Origin: Thraustochytrium sp. TN22 | Lineage: Eukaryota > Sar > Bigyra > Thraustochytrida > Thraustochytriidae | Reading direction: 5' to 3' | DNA: 64,000 bases | Assembly: GCA_013306675.1 (NCBI GenBank) | Contig: JABLUY010000057.1 | Coordinates: 62,001-126,000, forward strand | Shown here: in pieces, positions 1 through 10,364 of the stretch | Layout of the letters: every line of letters begins with the position of its first letter | Position numbering within the stretch: the stretch's first letter is position 1 | The notes under the pieces: model-generated | The model's database searches: none | Seen by the model: the letters and a program-made list of their open reading frames with translations, nothing else | What the model was told of the DNA's origin: nothing | Made by a program: the position numbers and the translations under genes

Positions 1-255
1 ACACCTTGTCCTCGGGCGCGGCGCCGAGCTGCGTGCGAGAGAGAGAGCGTCGTGTCAGTCGGAGCGGAGCGGAGCGAGTCCTGCGCGCACGTGCGGTACG
101 GCACGCAGGCCGCCCATCGACCATGGTCGTCGGGGCCCTCGCCGATGACTTACCCCGCCGCCGGAGCCGAGCGCGCTGAGCTGCGCGTTGAGCGCGTCCA
201 TGTCGGGGTCGCCCGTCGAGGCGGCCCCGCCGCGCTTCTTGCTGAAGCGGTGCAT
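1..255 (-). CDS. 5' part of an unidentified gene: exon 1, intron, start of exon 2
   Basis: The minus strand has an ATG at 255 that opens a 34-codon exon (255-154), beginning MHRFSKKRGG and containing MDALNAQLSALGSGGG. It ends exactly at a GTAAGT donor (153-148). A pyrimidine-rich CTCTCTCTCGCACGCAG acceptor ends at 29. Splicing out these 125 nt keeps the frame (phase 0) and continues as LGAAPEDKV to the window edge. The ideal donor and acceptor and the charged, non-repetitive peptide make a real gene likely. The start MHRF plus basic residues loosely recalls ESCRT-III CHMP5/Vps60 proteins, but too little is present to name it. The rest lies left of the window. Confidence 0.6.
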
Positions 256-3200
256 GGCGGGCGCGAGCGCGAGCGCGAGGCCGAGACCGTCTGCGCCGCC
301 GCCGCGGCTGCCAGACAGTGCGCGGCGCCCACGCTGGCCGCCGCCTCGCCGAGCCTGGCAGCGCGAGCGGGCGTCGGGGTGCCTGATATCAAGCCCAGGG
401 TCCAGGCGCTGCCCGCGGCGGCCGCGGAGGCGGCGGCGGGCGCGTGCAGGTACGAGTCTCCGGCCCCGGAGCGAGCGCGAGCGCGCCGTGCGTCCAGGCC
501 ATGGGCGCGGGCTTGTGCTTCGACCTGGCCGACGACGAGCGGGCGGCGCACCTTGAAAGGGGAGCGGACGAGTACCTGGCCGGGGACGTGGAGGACTTGG
601 ACAAGTTGGACGACGACGAGCCTCGGACGAGGGGTCTTTCTTTCGTGATGAGCGGGTGAGAAGTTGAAGCTGGGCGGGTTCAGATGGGCAGCGGCGAACT
701 TGCGAGCGAGGGAGCGCGAGGCTACGGGACGGGGTCGACTCGAGGCTTGTGCTTCAGAACCTTGAAGGCGTCTGGTTGGGCAAGAGCGAAAAGGTGGAAC
801 GCGCGAGAGAGCGAGCGATGGTCGCGAGGCCTTGACCACCGAGCACCGCGGGCCTGCGGCCCTGCACGACATGCGCGCTCGCTCCGGCCGCTGGCTAATG
901 GCTTGTTTCCTCCATACGAAGACCGACGAACGGGGTCAGCGAAGCGAACAGCCAGAGTGGTGGTGGTCGGTGTTCTCACTGCTAGCCAGCTGAGCTACCA
1001 ACTTACCTCTCGACGTCTGAACGCAGGGCAAGAAGCTGGTCAGGCGGGTAGGGCGAGGGAGGCTGAGCCCAGACACGCAGCCCGTGCCGCCGGTTCGGAC
1101 GGATTCAGCGGGTCGGGACCGAGGCGAGCTGTCGCACACCGGTGACCGCCGGCAAGTGTCCGCTGGGTTCGTTGTGAGGAATCCTGGGAGGCTTTGGGTT
1201 CCGGAGAGCGTGGCAAAGCTTCGCCGAATGCAGCAAACGTTAGAAGAGCTCAGAGATCTCACGCCAGGGCGCGCTACGAGGTCACGGAGGTCTCGCTGAT
1301 GGCTTGTGGCCGCACAACGTGAAGCCTCACGACTCACAAGGCTAGCTAGCTAGAGACTGTGAAAAAGAAGGCTCGCGCTCTTCTCACACTGGCGCATCTG
1401 AATCAGACTTGCGAGGTGGGTGCTCCAAGATTGCAGGTGGAGCACACCATGGGGCTTCTGAATCCCAGGTAAGAAGAAGGACGAGCAGTGGCGCGTGGCG
1501 CTTCTGCTCTTGTGCGAAGCACGGTCTCAAGGCGTCAGACTTGTCTGCAAGACTTCAAGCAAGCGTGTGTGGGCGCGCGCCGGATTCGGTCTAGCCTCTT
1601 CTCAGCGTGCAGTTTCTCCGGGACAGGCACGTACCACAGCACGGCGACGGCGAGCAGGCGCGCGTGACCATGCCAGCCAGCCAGCCAGCCAGCCGCGCAT
1701 GAGTCCTAGCAACGAAGACAAGCAGAAAGGCCGGCTACCATGCCCGCGGCCGCAGTGCTAGCTAGGCTAGCTATGCTGCTTGCTCTGCTTCAAGCATCAA
1801 GTTGCAGCGGCGGCCGCCGCGGGCCCGTAGTCACGCAAGACTCCCAGACAAAGCGAACTTCCGCGGGTACTCCCTGCGGCAGTGGTGACGCGGCGCCGCG
1901 GCGCCGACTGCCAGTGGCGGAGGGGTCGGCGAGCAGGGCCAGCAGGCTGATCAGAGAAAGTTGGCGCTGGCGCTCCATGAGAAGACCAGGAGACGAGGCC
2001 CGTGTCCCGGACGGCGTTGGCAGGCGCGGCTTGGCGTGGCGTGGCGTGGCTTGGCCTGGCGCTTGCTCGCTCGCTGCGGCCAGCGGCCAGCCACGAGCCT
2101 GTTGGGCTGAGAACGGGCGGACCAGGCCAGGGCCGCCCAGGGCCCCAGCGCGCCGCAGCGCGCCGCAGCGCCGCAGCGCGCCGCAACTGACCTGAGCCCA
2201 GGTTCGCACTGGCGCTGCACTGCAGCCCGGAGATGCTACGACTAGCCTACCCTACTAGCTGGCTGCGCGGAGCCCGTCGATTCGATCGCGGAGTCGGAGC
2301 GTCGCGGAGCGTCGATGGCGAGGAAAGCGCGCAAGCCTGGCTGCGGCTGCATGCCGCTGTGGTGCTGCATGGCATGTCAAGATCGAGCGACACCAAGCGA
2401 GCGACTTTCAGGGGCGCCAGGCCCGCGGCCAGCCAGCCTGAGCCAGGTGCAGTCCGAGTCCGGTGTCCCGAGCGAGGCTTCGAGGCCACCGGCCCGGCCG
2501 TGACGCACGCCCAGGCTGCCACCAGCCAGCCAGCCAGCCAGCCACCAGCCAGGCAGGCTGAGCCAGCAACCACTGCAGGATCGATCTCTGAAGCCACTTC
2601 CGCTGGCTAATCAGGCTCACTGGCACTGGCAGGCTGCTGCTCTTTGGCACACACTCGTACAGACGCACACACGTGTCACGCGCGTGGCCGCTAACATGTC
2701 TTTGCCAGTTGCTCTCGCCTCTCGCATGGCTCACGAATTGGTTGGTAGTTGATCCGCGGCGATCCGAGCTGAATCAGCGTCGAGCCAAAGCTAGGCTAAC
2801 CAGAAAATTCGGCGACCAAGGGCGCGCCGCTCCCTCGCTCGCTCGCAAGGATAGCCAATCGAGCTGTCTCGTGACTCTCGTCTCCGAGTCGAGAGGAGCT
2901 CGGGCGCCACGCGGCGCGCGGCAAGTCTTGTGCCGTTGTGCCACGGTGTTGGCTGGCGCGTCGCAGTGAGACTAGACAGCGTGGGCTGCCAGAGTGTGGC
3001 GACGAGGTGTGCGCTGTTCTTTGCAATCAAAGGGGGATGAAGTTCATTCAACGCTGCCGCTAGCTAGCTAGCTAGAGCTCTGCACACATGTAATTTTCTG
3101 GCTGGCTGGCCGCTGGCGGGCTCGAATCTTTCTTGCACTTCAACAGCCCTTGTGGCTTCAACTTGACCCCAAAGGGAAAGCTTTCAAGTTCAACCAAGCA

Positions 3201-4340
3201 AGGACAAGCTCCTGTGGGAGGTCCGCGTCCTCAAACTTGTGCCCCGCCTCGCGCCTCGGGCAGCAGCCGGGCCGGGCCTGCTCGCGCGCCCTGCGCTGCT
3301 GCCGCTGCTGCACCCACTCGCTCGCGCTCGCTCGCGCTCGCCGGCGCCGCGCGTGCTCGCCGCGCCCGCCTGCAGTTCGCGCGCTCGCCTAGCTTGCTTG
3401 AAGTTGGAGTGGCGAGCAACCACAAGCCAAGGCACGCAAGGGCAAGCCAAGCCGAGCCCGGCAAGTCATAGTCAGCGCTCGCGCGGGCCGGCGCTGCTCC
3501 GGCTGGCTGCCAGCAAGCAAGCTAGCTGCTGATGCTCGGCGCACGAGTAACTTAAGTTCCGCACGAGACGAGACAACTGCACGGTCCCGGCCAGCCGCCG
3601 CCGGCCACGGCGGGCGCCTCCTCCGCGCTCAGCGTTCACGTGCGTGCAGTCAGACTGTGCAGTGCAGCGCAGTGCCGCTGGCCCAGCCCGGCCAGTGGCC
3701 ACGGTCACGGTGGCTGCGCGCGGCGCGGCGCGCGTCACGTCACGCCTCACGGGTCTCCCGGCGTGCAGCGCACTGTGATGATGCCTGGCGTGCCCGCCGT
3801 GGCCACTGACACTTCCGCCTGCGCCGCGAGCAGGCACGGGCACCGGTCCGGCGGTCATGGTCTTCGAAGGATGATGAATCGCAGCGCATGGCATGGATGC
3901 CATGGCATGATGGCAAGCAAGCTCGGCCGCGAACGGAGCGGGCGAGCGTGCGGGCTGCGCTGCAAGCAGCTCGACCGCGCGCCGCGCTAAGCCTCGAGGC
4001 GAGGCGAGGCGGCGTCGGGCGGCCTGCTGGCGGGCGCTGGCGGGGTCAGCAGTGGCACGCACCGTTCGAAGTAAGCTAGTTGGCAGCCGGCGCCGAGCCG
4101 CGCGCGCCGCGCCGAGCGCGCCGCGGCCGGGTTGTCTGGCGTGCGCTGCGCTTCTGGGACGGCGATGAGATGATGCTGCTCGCGGTTTCGTCGCGCGCCC
4201 GAGCTTGATCTTGAGCACGAGGAATGAAGACTTGCGTCAACTTGCGTCAACTTGCGCCAAGGCGCCCCCGCCTCAGCGCAGCGGTTTCCCGCCCTGGGCT
4301 CGCGAAACGCTGGCGGCCAGGCGGGGCGGGGCGCCAGGCG

Positions 4341-4392
4341 GGGCGAGGCGAGGCGAGGCGAGGCGAGGCGAGGCGAGGCGAGGCGAGGCGAG
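4341..4392 (+). repeat. (GGCGA)n pentanucleotide repeat
   Basis: About ten head-to-tail GGCGA units run without interruption. The repeated GG steps could in principle form G-quadruplex-like structure. A sister array of CGCCG units follows at about 4869-4910. Confidence 0.85.
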
Positions 4393-4868
4393 GTGCTCGC
4401 GGTGCCTGTGACTGTGATCAGCTGGCGCACTGCGCTGCGCTGCTTCAAGTTCAACTTGGCTTGGATCCGGCCGCCGAAGTCGGTCCTTGGGACCTGGCCT
4501 CTTTCATTCAGCGGGCGGCCGCGCTCGCGGAGCGCCCCCTGCTCTGGCGGCGCGCCCCTCGGGCCGGCGCCGTTCGGCGCGCGCGCAGGTTGCGCCGCCT
4601 CCCAGGGCGCCGCGCATTCAGCCGCGCGGCGCCAGGGGCGGCCGCCTCGGCGGAACCCTGGCGCGGGAAGTGCCGAGGGGCGCCTGATCCGGCGCGCGGG
4701 TTTTTCCCAGGGGGCACGGCGCGCAGCACGTGGGGAGCGCGGGGAGCGGCGCGGAGTCTAGTTTTTGTAGTGGACAGCCAGCCCGAGACAAGCCGGCCGG
4801 CCTCGCCTCTCGCTCGCTCGCTCGCGCGCGGCGCGGCCCTGCGCCTCCGCGCTGTCGACGGATGGAGG

Positions 4869-4910
4869 CGCCGCGCCGCGCCGCGCCGCGCCGCGCCGCG
4901 CCGCGCCGCC
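4869..4910 (+). repeat. (CGCCG)n pentanucleotide repeat
   Basis: Roughly eight uninterrupted five-base units. They are followed directly (4921-4962) by a degenerate run of GATGCGGTTC/GATTC units. Confidence 0.8.
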
Positions 4911-5615
4911 GACCCGGTCGATGCGGTGCGGTTCGATTCGATGCGGTTCGATTCGATTCGACGGCCGCGGCTGCGCGGCCAGTGGCCGGCGATTCAGCGG
5001 GCGGTGAGAGGCCTCCGGACAGTGGGGAGAGGAGGGGGTGCGCCCGCGACGCCCAGTGGTGCGCCGCGATCAATTAATTCCGTGCGGAGTTGACTCCGGC
5101 GGCTGAGCTTGCTTGCTTGCATTGTTAGTTAGTTGAGCAGCACCTTCGGTGAGTCCTGGCGTGCGTGCCTGGCTGATGCTCACAGCTTGGCGGGCTTCGA
5201 TCCAAGTTGTCGGGGGTTTGCCTGGTTGCTCGGCTCGGCAGCCAGCCATGGGTAGTTCTTGCCATCCATGAGTCGGCTCGACGAGTCAGCGACATGGCGG
5301 CGAGCAGCGGCACATGCTAATTCTAGCTGGCAGGCAGCAGGCAGCAAGCGGCCTGGACGCGGCGCGGCGGCGCGGCGGCCTGCAGCAGAATCGCAACGCG
5401 GTTGCTCGAGGCAGCCGCATTCTACTCGCTCGAGCAGCGAGGCAGCAGGTACGTGGGTGAGGAGCTCGAGCTGCAGCAGCTGCTGCAGCTCAGCTGCTGC
5501 AGCTGCGGCAGCGCGGCGAGGCAGGGGAGAGAGAGAGAGTGCAAGGCAGCGCAAGGGACGAGGGCGGGGCCCCATTAGCCAGCTGCGACACTGGGGCGCT
5601 CGCACACTCGCCCAA

Positions 5616-5702
5616 GCAATGCGATGCGATGCAATGCGATGCAATGCAATGCAATGCGATGCCATGCCATGCCATGCCATGCCATGCCATGCGATGTGAT
5701 GC
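5616..5702 (+). repeat. (ATGCN)n pentanucleotide array with three unit types
   Basis: About seventeen five-base units share ATGC and vary at the fifth base. ATGCG and ATGCA units alternate first, then a block of pure ATGCC units follows, and ATGCG closes the array. Because the unit is five bases, every frame reads as Met/Cys/His/Ala-rich low complexity, and it should not be taken as coding. Confidence 0.85.
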
Positions 5703-6343
5703 GCGACGGCATGCGTGCGTGCGAGCAGCGTGCGAGCGAGGTCGTCGGGCAGCGCGAGGATTGTTCCCTCCGTCTGTCCATCTGCGCCTCAGCTGCAGCA
5801 CTGCGCCCGGCGAGGGGCGGGGCGTGCGTGCGTGGGCGGCGGCCGGGACTGCGCGGCGGCGGTGCTGCACGCACAACTAGCCGCGTGCCGACGCGCCGCG
5901 AGTGGGGGGGCGGGCGACCGGGCCGCGCGCGGGAAAGCGCTGTCGCGCCGCTGTGCTTTTTTGAAAAAAAAGGCTGGCTGGCTGGCTGGCTGGCGGCCGC
6001 CGCCGCCTCCGCGCACGCGCGCCGCGCCGCGCCCCGCCGCCGCTGCCGCTGCGCGCGTGCGTCGTCACGGGAGCGAGGCCTGGCTGGCTGGCTGGTCGAG
6101 GCCGGGTTCGGAGCGCGGGATCCGCGGCGCGGCGGTATCCTGTCGTCGCTGGTGGCTGCCAGTGGTGCTGTGCCTGCCTATTCTTCCTTTCTTTCCTTCC
6201 TCCTTTCTTTTCCGCGGGAAGGAGAAAAGGGGATGATGTGAGGCGCAGGCTGGCAGCGCGGGCAGAACCCGAACGAGCGCGAGAGCGGCGCGGGCGAGGC
6301 GAGGGGCGCGGGCGAGGGCGAGGGCGAGGGCGAGAGCGAGAGC

Positions 6344-7280
6344 ATGGCGGAGGAGCCGAGGGCTGACGGACTGGAAACGCAGGCGAGCGACGACACGATG
6401 AGTCTGGAGAACGAGTCGACGACGGCGGACATGACGCCGGAGGAGTCCACGGCGGCCGCGGGCGACGCGGCGCCGGCCGTGACCGGCACCTCCACGACGG
6501 AGGGCACGAGCGCCGAGGCGACGAGCGCGGACAAGAGCAAGGAGGCCGCGGCCGCCGCGGAGCCCGCGGCGGAGGCGGCGCCGGTGGAGAAGAAGGAGGA
6601 CAAGGCCGGGCTGCTGGAGCAGCAGGACCGCGAGTCGCTGCACGCGATGAAGGACCTTGTGAACGAACAGGCCCAGGGCAAGATGGAGGACGCCGGCGGC
6701 GATGACGAGTTCGACATCGCGGCGCTGACGATCGACGAGGCGCTGGCCAAGTTCAACACGTCGCGCCAGGGCCTGACGTCGGAGGAGGCCCGCGCGCGCC
6801 TGGAGAAGTACGGCCCCAACGCGCTTCCGGAGCACACGGAGAACAAGTGCCTCAAGTTCCTCAGCTTTATGTGGAACCCGCTCTCGTGGGTCATGGAGGC
6901 CGCGGCCATCGTGGCCATTGTGCTCTCCAACGGCAAGCAGCCCTACCTGTTCCCGAACTCGAATTGGGCCCCGTTCGACTCGGGCAACCCGGAGGATGGC
7001 GACATGCCGCCGCCCGACTACCCCGACTTCGTGGGTATCGTTCTGCTGCTGCTGGCCAACTCGTGCATTGGCTTCTATGAGGAGTCCAAGGCGGGCGACG
7101 CGGTGTCGGCGCTCATGGAGCAGCTCAGCCCGGAGTGCACGGTCAAGCGCGACGGCCAGTGGGCGACCCTGCCGGCCAAGGAGCTCGTGCCCGGTGATAT
7201 CGTGACCATTAAGCTGGGCGACATTATCCCGGCCGACATGAAGGTGCTGGAGGGCGAGCCCCTCAAGGTGGACCAGGCTG

Positions 7281-7311
<31 letters not shown>

Positions 7312-9628
7312 GGAGCCCGGTGATGAGGTCTACTCGAGCTGCGTCGTCAAGCGCGGCGAGATCGACTGCATGGTGCACGCGACCGGCCTCGACACCTTCT
7401 TCGGCAAGGCCGCCAACCTGGTGAGCGAGACGGAGGAGCACGGCCATCTGCAGCAGGTCCTCAGCGCCATCGGCCTCTTCTGCATGTCCTACATTGCCCT
7501 CTGGATCGTCATCGTCGTCATCGTGACCCCCTCGGCCTACACCTGGTACTACCGCGGCATCATCAACGTCGTGCTGGTTCTCCTCATCGGCGGTATCCCC
7601 ATTGCCATGCCCACCGTGCTCTCGGTCACCATGGCCATGGGCGTCAACGAGCTCGCCAAGCAGGACGCCATCGTCACCCGCATCACCGCCGTCGAGGAGA
7701 TGGCCGGCATGGACGTGCTCTGCTCGGACAAGACCGGCACGCTCACGCTCAACCAGCTCACCGTCGACACCCCGTCCACCTGCGGCGAGTTCACGCCCGA
7801 GGAGGTCATCCGCGCCGCCGCTCTCTCGGCCAAGCGCGAGGGTGACCCGGACGCCATCGACAAGTGCATCACCAACGCCGCCGTGGAGCAGGGCCTCAAC
7901 TTCGACGACTGGGAGGAGTCCCACTTCTTCCCCTTTGACCCGGTCAACAAGCGCACCCAGGCTACCCTCAAGAGCAAGAAGGACGGCTCGGTCTACGTCG
8001 TGTCCAAGGGCGCGCCGCAGGTCATGATTGATCTCGCCTACAACGCCGACGAGATCCGCGTCGAGCAGGAGAAGCTCATCGACGACTTTGCCCTCCGTGG
8101 CCTCCGTGCCATTGGTGTCGCCGAGAAGAAGGGCGAGGACGGCAAGTGGGAGTTCATGGGCCTCATCCCGCTCCTCGACCCGCCCCGCCACGATACCAAG
8201 CAGACCATTGACGAGGCCATCCGCCTGGGCGTCGCCGTCAAGATGATCACCGGTGATCAGGTTGCCATCGGCAAGGAGACCGCGCGCCGCCTCGCCATGG
8301 GCGTCAACTTCCACAACGCCAAGATCCTGCGCCAGGAGTTCGTCGAGGGCATTCCCATCGCTGACATTGTCGAGGAGGCGGACGGCTTTGGTGAGGTCTT
8401 CCCCGAGGACAAGTACCGCGCCGTGCAGATTCTCCGCAAGTCCAAGAAGGGCCCCTTTGGTGGCTACCACGTTGTCGGCATGACCGGTGATGGTGTCAAC
8501 GACGCCCCCGCCCTCAAGGCCGCCGACGTCGGTATTGCCGTCGCCGACGCCACCGATGCCGCCCGCGCCGCCTCGGACATGGTGCTCCTCACCCCCGGTC
8601 TCAACGTCATCATCCATGCTATCATCGGCTCCCGCAAGATCTTCCAGCGCATGAAGAACTACGCCATGTACGCCTGCGCCACCACCGTCCGCGTCGTCAC
8701 CACCTTTGGCCTCCTCGCCTGCGCCTTCCAGTTCTCCTTCCCGCCCTTCATGGTCCTCCTCATCGCCTACCTCAATGACGGTACCATCATGACCATCTCC
8801 AAGGATAACGCCTCGCCCTCGCCCACCCCGGACGCCTGGCGCCTCAAGGAGATCTTCCTGCTCGGCCTCAACATCGGCCTCTGGCTCACCATCTCCACCG
8901 TCGTCTTCTTCATCGTCATGATGTACACCGACTTCTTCCAGACCGTCGCTCCTGCTCCGCCCAATCTCATGGTTCAGGACGACACCATCTGCAGCTTCTA
9001 CAACTCGCAGAACTTCCTCGCCTCCAACACCTACGCGAGCAACGCCGGTCTCAGCATCGACGACATGCGCAGCGCCAACCTCGCCTCGGCCGCCGACGTG
9101 CGCTTCGCCCCGGACAACGACTGCCTCTCCGCCTACCAGGTCACCTACGGCAACAACGACATCGGCAAGCGTCTCAACGCCGTCATTTACCTGCAGGTCT
9201 CCATCACTGGCCAGCTCGTCATCTTCTCCACCCGCACCCGCACCTTCTTCTTCCAGGGCGCCCCGCCCTCGGTGTGGCTCATGGGTGCCGTCGCCCTCGC
9301 CCAGCTCATTGCCACCTTCCTCGTCGTCTACGCCGACTGGCCCTTCACTTCCATCTTCCCCATTGGCTGGGGCTGGGCCTGCATCGTCTGGATCTGGTCC
9401 ATCATCTGGTTCCTCCCCGTCGACCTCGTCAAGATCGCCACCCTCTGGGCGCTCTACGGCAACCCCTGGCAGGCCGCTTCCCGCCAGCGCCTCATGCTCT
9501 CCATGGCCGTCAACGGCGGTGCCTCCCACCTCGGCTCCCGCGCCGGCTCGCGCAAGGCGCCCAACTCCCGCGCCTACGCTCGCGCCTCCGCCGCGCGTGC
9601 CGAGGCCCGCGCCTCCCGCCGCAAGTAA
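6344..9628 (+). CDS. PMA1: P3A-type plasma-membrane H+-ATPase
   Basis: A single uninterrupted 1,094-residue frame from ATG at 6344. It encodes a proton-pumping P-type ATPase that would energise the plasma membrane. Visible hallmarks are TGES of the actuator domain (315-318), the phosphorylation loop DKTGTLT with D462 as the phospho-acceptor, and the hinge MTGDGVNDAPALK (713 on). The LNDGTIMTISKD stretch and the Pro-rich PSPTPDAW after it are typical of plant and fungal PMA pumps. The first ~110 residues are an acidic, Ala/Thr-rich cytosolic extension. A long loop with DNDC and CSFYNSQ (about 870-945) lies between late membrane helices, where fungal and plant pumps have only a short connection. 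The C-terminus ends in a basic Ser/Arg/Ala tail that could be regulatory. The signature motifs make the family assignment very secure. Confidence 0.96.
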
Positions 9629-10364
9629 GCAAGCTGCGGCGAAACCGCGCCTGTCTGACATCCACAACGGTATAACAACTGATCAAAGAGAAGACCACAT
9701 CATAATCATTCAAAGCATTGATTTGTCGCGTCACCCACCCACCTTGCCATTGGAAACAACCACGACGACAGAGTCAAGACGGTTTCGCACGAAGATAGAC
9801 GAAGCCTAAGATCATGGTCGCACAAGCCTCAAGAAGGGTCGGGACAGGTCCCTCGAGCCCGCCCTGAGGCTTTCTACTCGGTGCCATTCCAAGCCCGAGC
9901 GAGTCTGTCTTGTGCATGGCGCCAGCCACCAGCCAGGATGTCTGTCTGTCTCTCGTTTTCTTCAGTGGTACCTACCACAGGATTCTTACATCCTCGGGCT
10001 GAGTGAGTGAGATTAGCGTCTTGGTGGTCTCCATGGCCAATCACATCACCATGTGCTGCGCCTGGATGGCCCTGGCGGCCGCCGCCTCGCGCGACCCTCG
10101 CGCTGGCTCAGCATGATCATCATGAGCAGTGAGTGTCCCCGGCGGCCATGTGCGATACGACCGGTTCAAATCCCACAAAGCAGGCGACTGTCAACTGGCT
10201 GACTCGGATAGTGACAGTGTCACGTCACAGTGAGTGAGCAGTGGCAGCACTCAGACTTGGGCTCTTGCCAGTGGCAGTAGTGCCGCTCCGCCGCGCACGC
10301 GCCGGGCATACCTGGAATCACTACGAGCTCACGGCCGCCGCGCAGCCGCCAGCGCAAGCGCAAG
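9629..10364 (+). other. Intergenic spacer between H+-ATPase and HHIP-like gene
   Basis: No coding region is supported. The left part should be the 3' UTR of the H+-ATPase gene (AT-richer, about 9650-9720). The right part, directly before ATG 10365, must contain the next promoter. I see no clear TATA box, tRNA or repeat. Confidence 0.5.

Larger units (their letters stand above)
256..6343. other. Gene-poor, repeat-rich stretch of about 6 kb
   Basis: I see no convincing gene here. Open frames on both strands are short, overlap one another and read as Ala/Arg/Gly/Pro low-complexity protein, as expected of random GC-rich DNA. The stretch is dense in microsatellites: CAGC/CTGG runs near 1673-1695, 2521-2555 and 5972-5995, CTAG runs near 1342-1352 and 3058-3075, and the longer arrays listed separately. 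The last few hundred bases must hold the promoter and 5' UTR of the H+-ATPase gene, including a GGCGAG/GAGAGC-rich tract at about 6290-6343. The first part holds the promoter of the minus-strand gene at 255. Confidence 0.6.

Noticed and set aside
150-872. A 240-codon minus-strand open frame overlapping the first exon
   Set aside because: Ser/Arg/Ala/Pro low complexity, no plausible start, and it runs out of frame over the spliced exon at 255-154.
930-1005. tRNA-like TGGTAGCTCAGCTGGCTAGC (A-box-like) on the minus strand near 981-1000
   Set aside because: No acceptor stem, anticodon stem or proper T-arm could be paired around it; at most a chance or decayed tRNA-derived A box.
6065-9667. A 1,200-codon open frame antisense to the H+-ATPase gene
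   Set aside because: It is the mirror of a GC-biased coding region: Asp/Glu/Gly/Val/His-rich, with no domain signature, while the plus strand carries every P-type ATPase motif.
10150-10190. GGTTCAAATCCC, resembling a tRNA T-arm
   Set aside because: The T-stem does not pair and no upstream D- or anticodon-arm is present.
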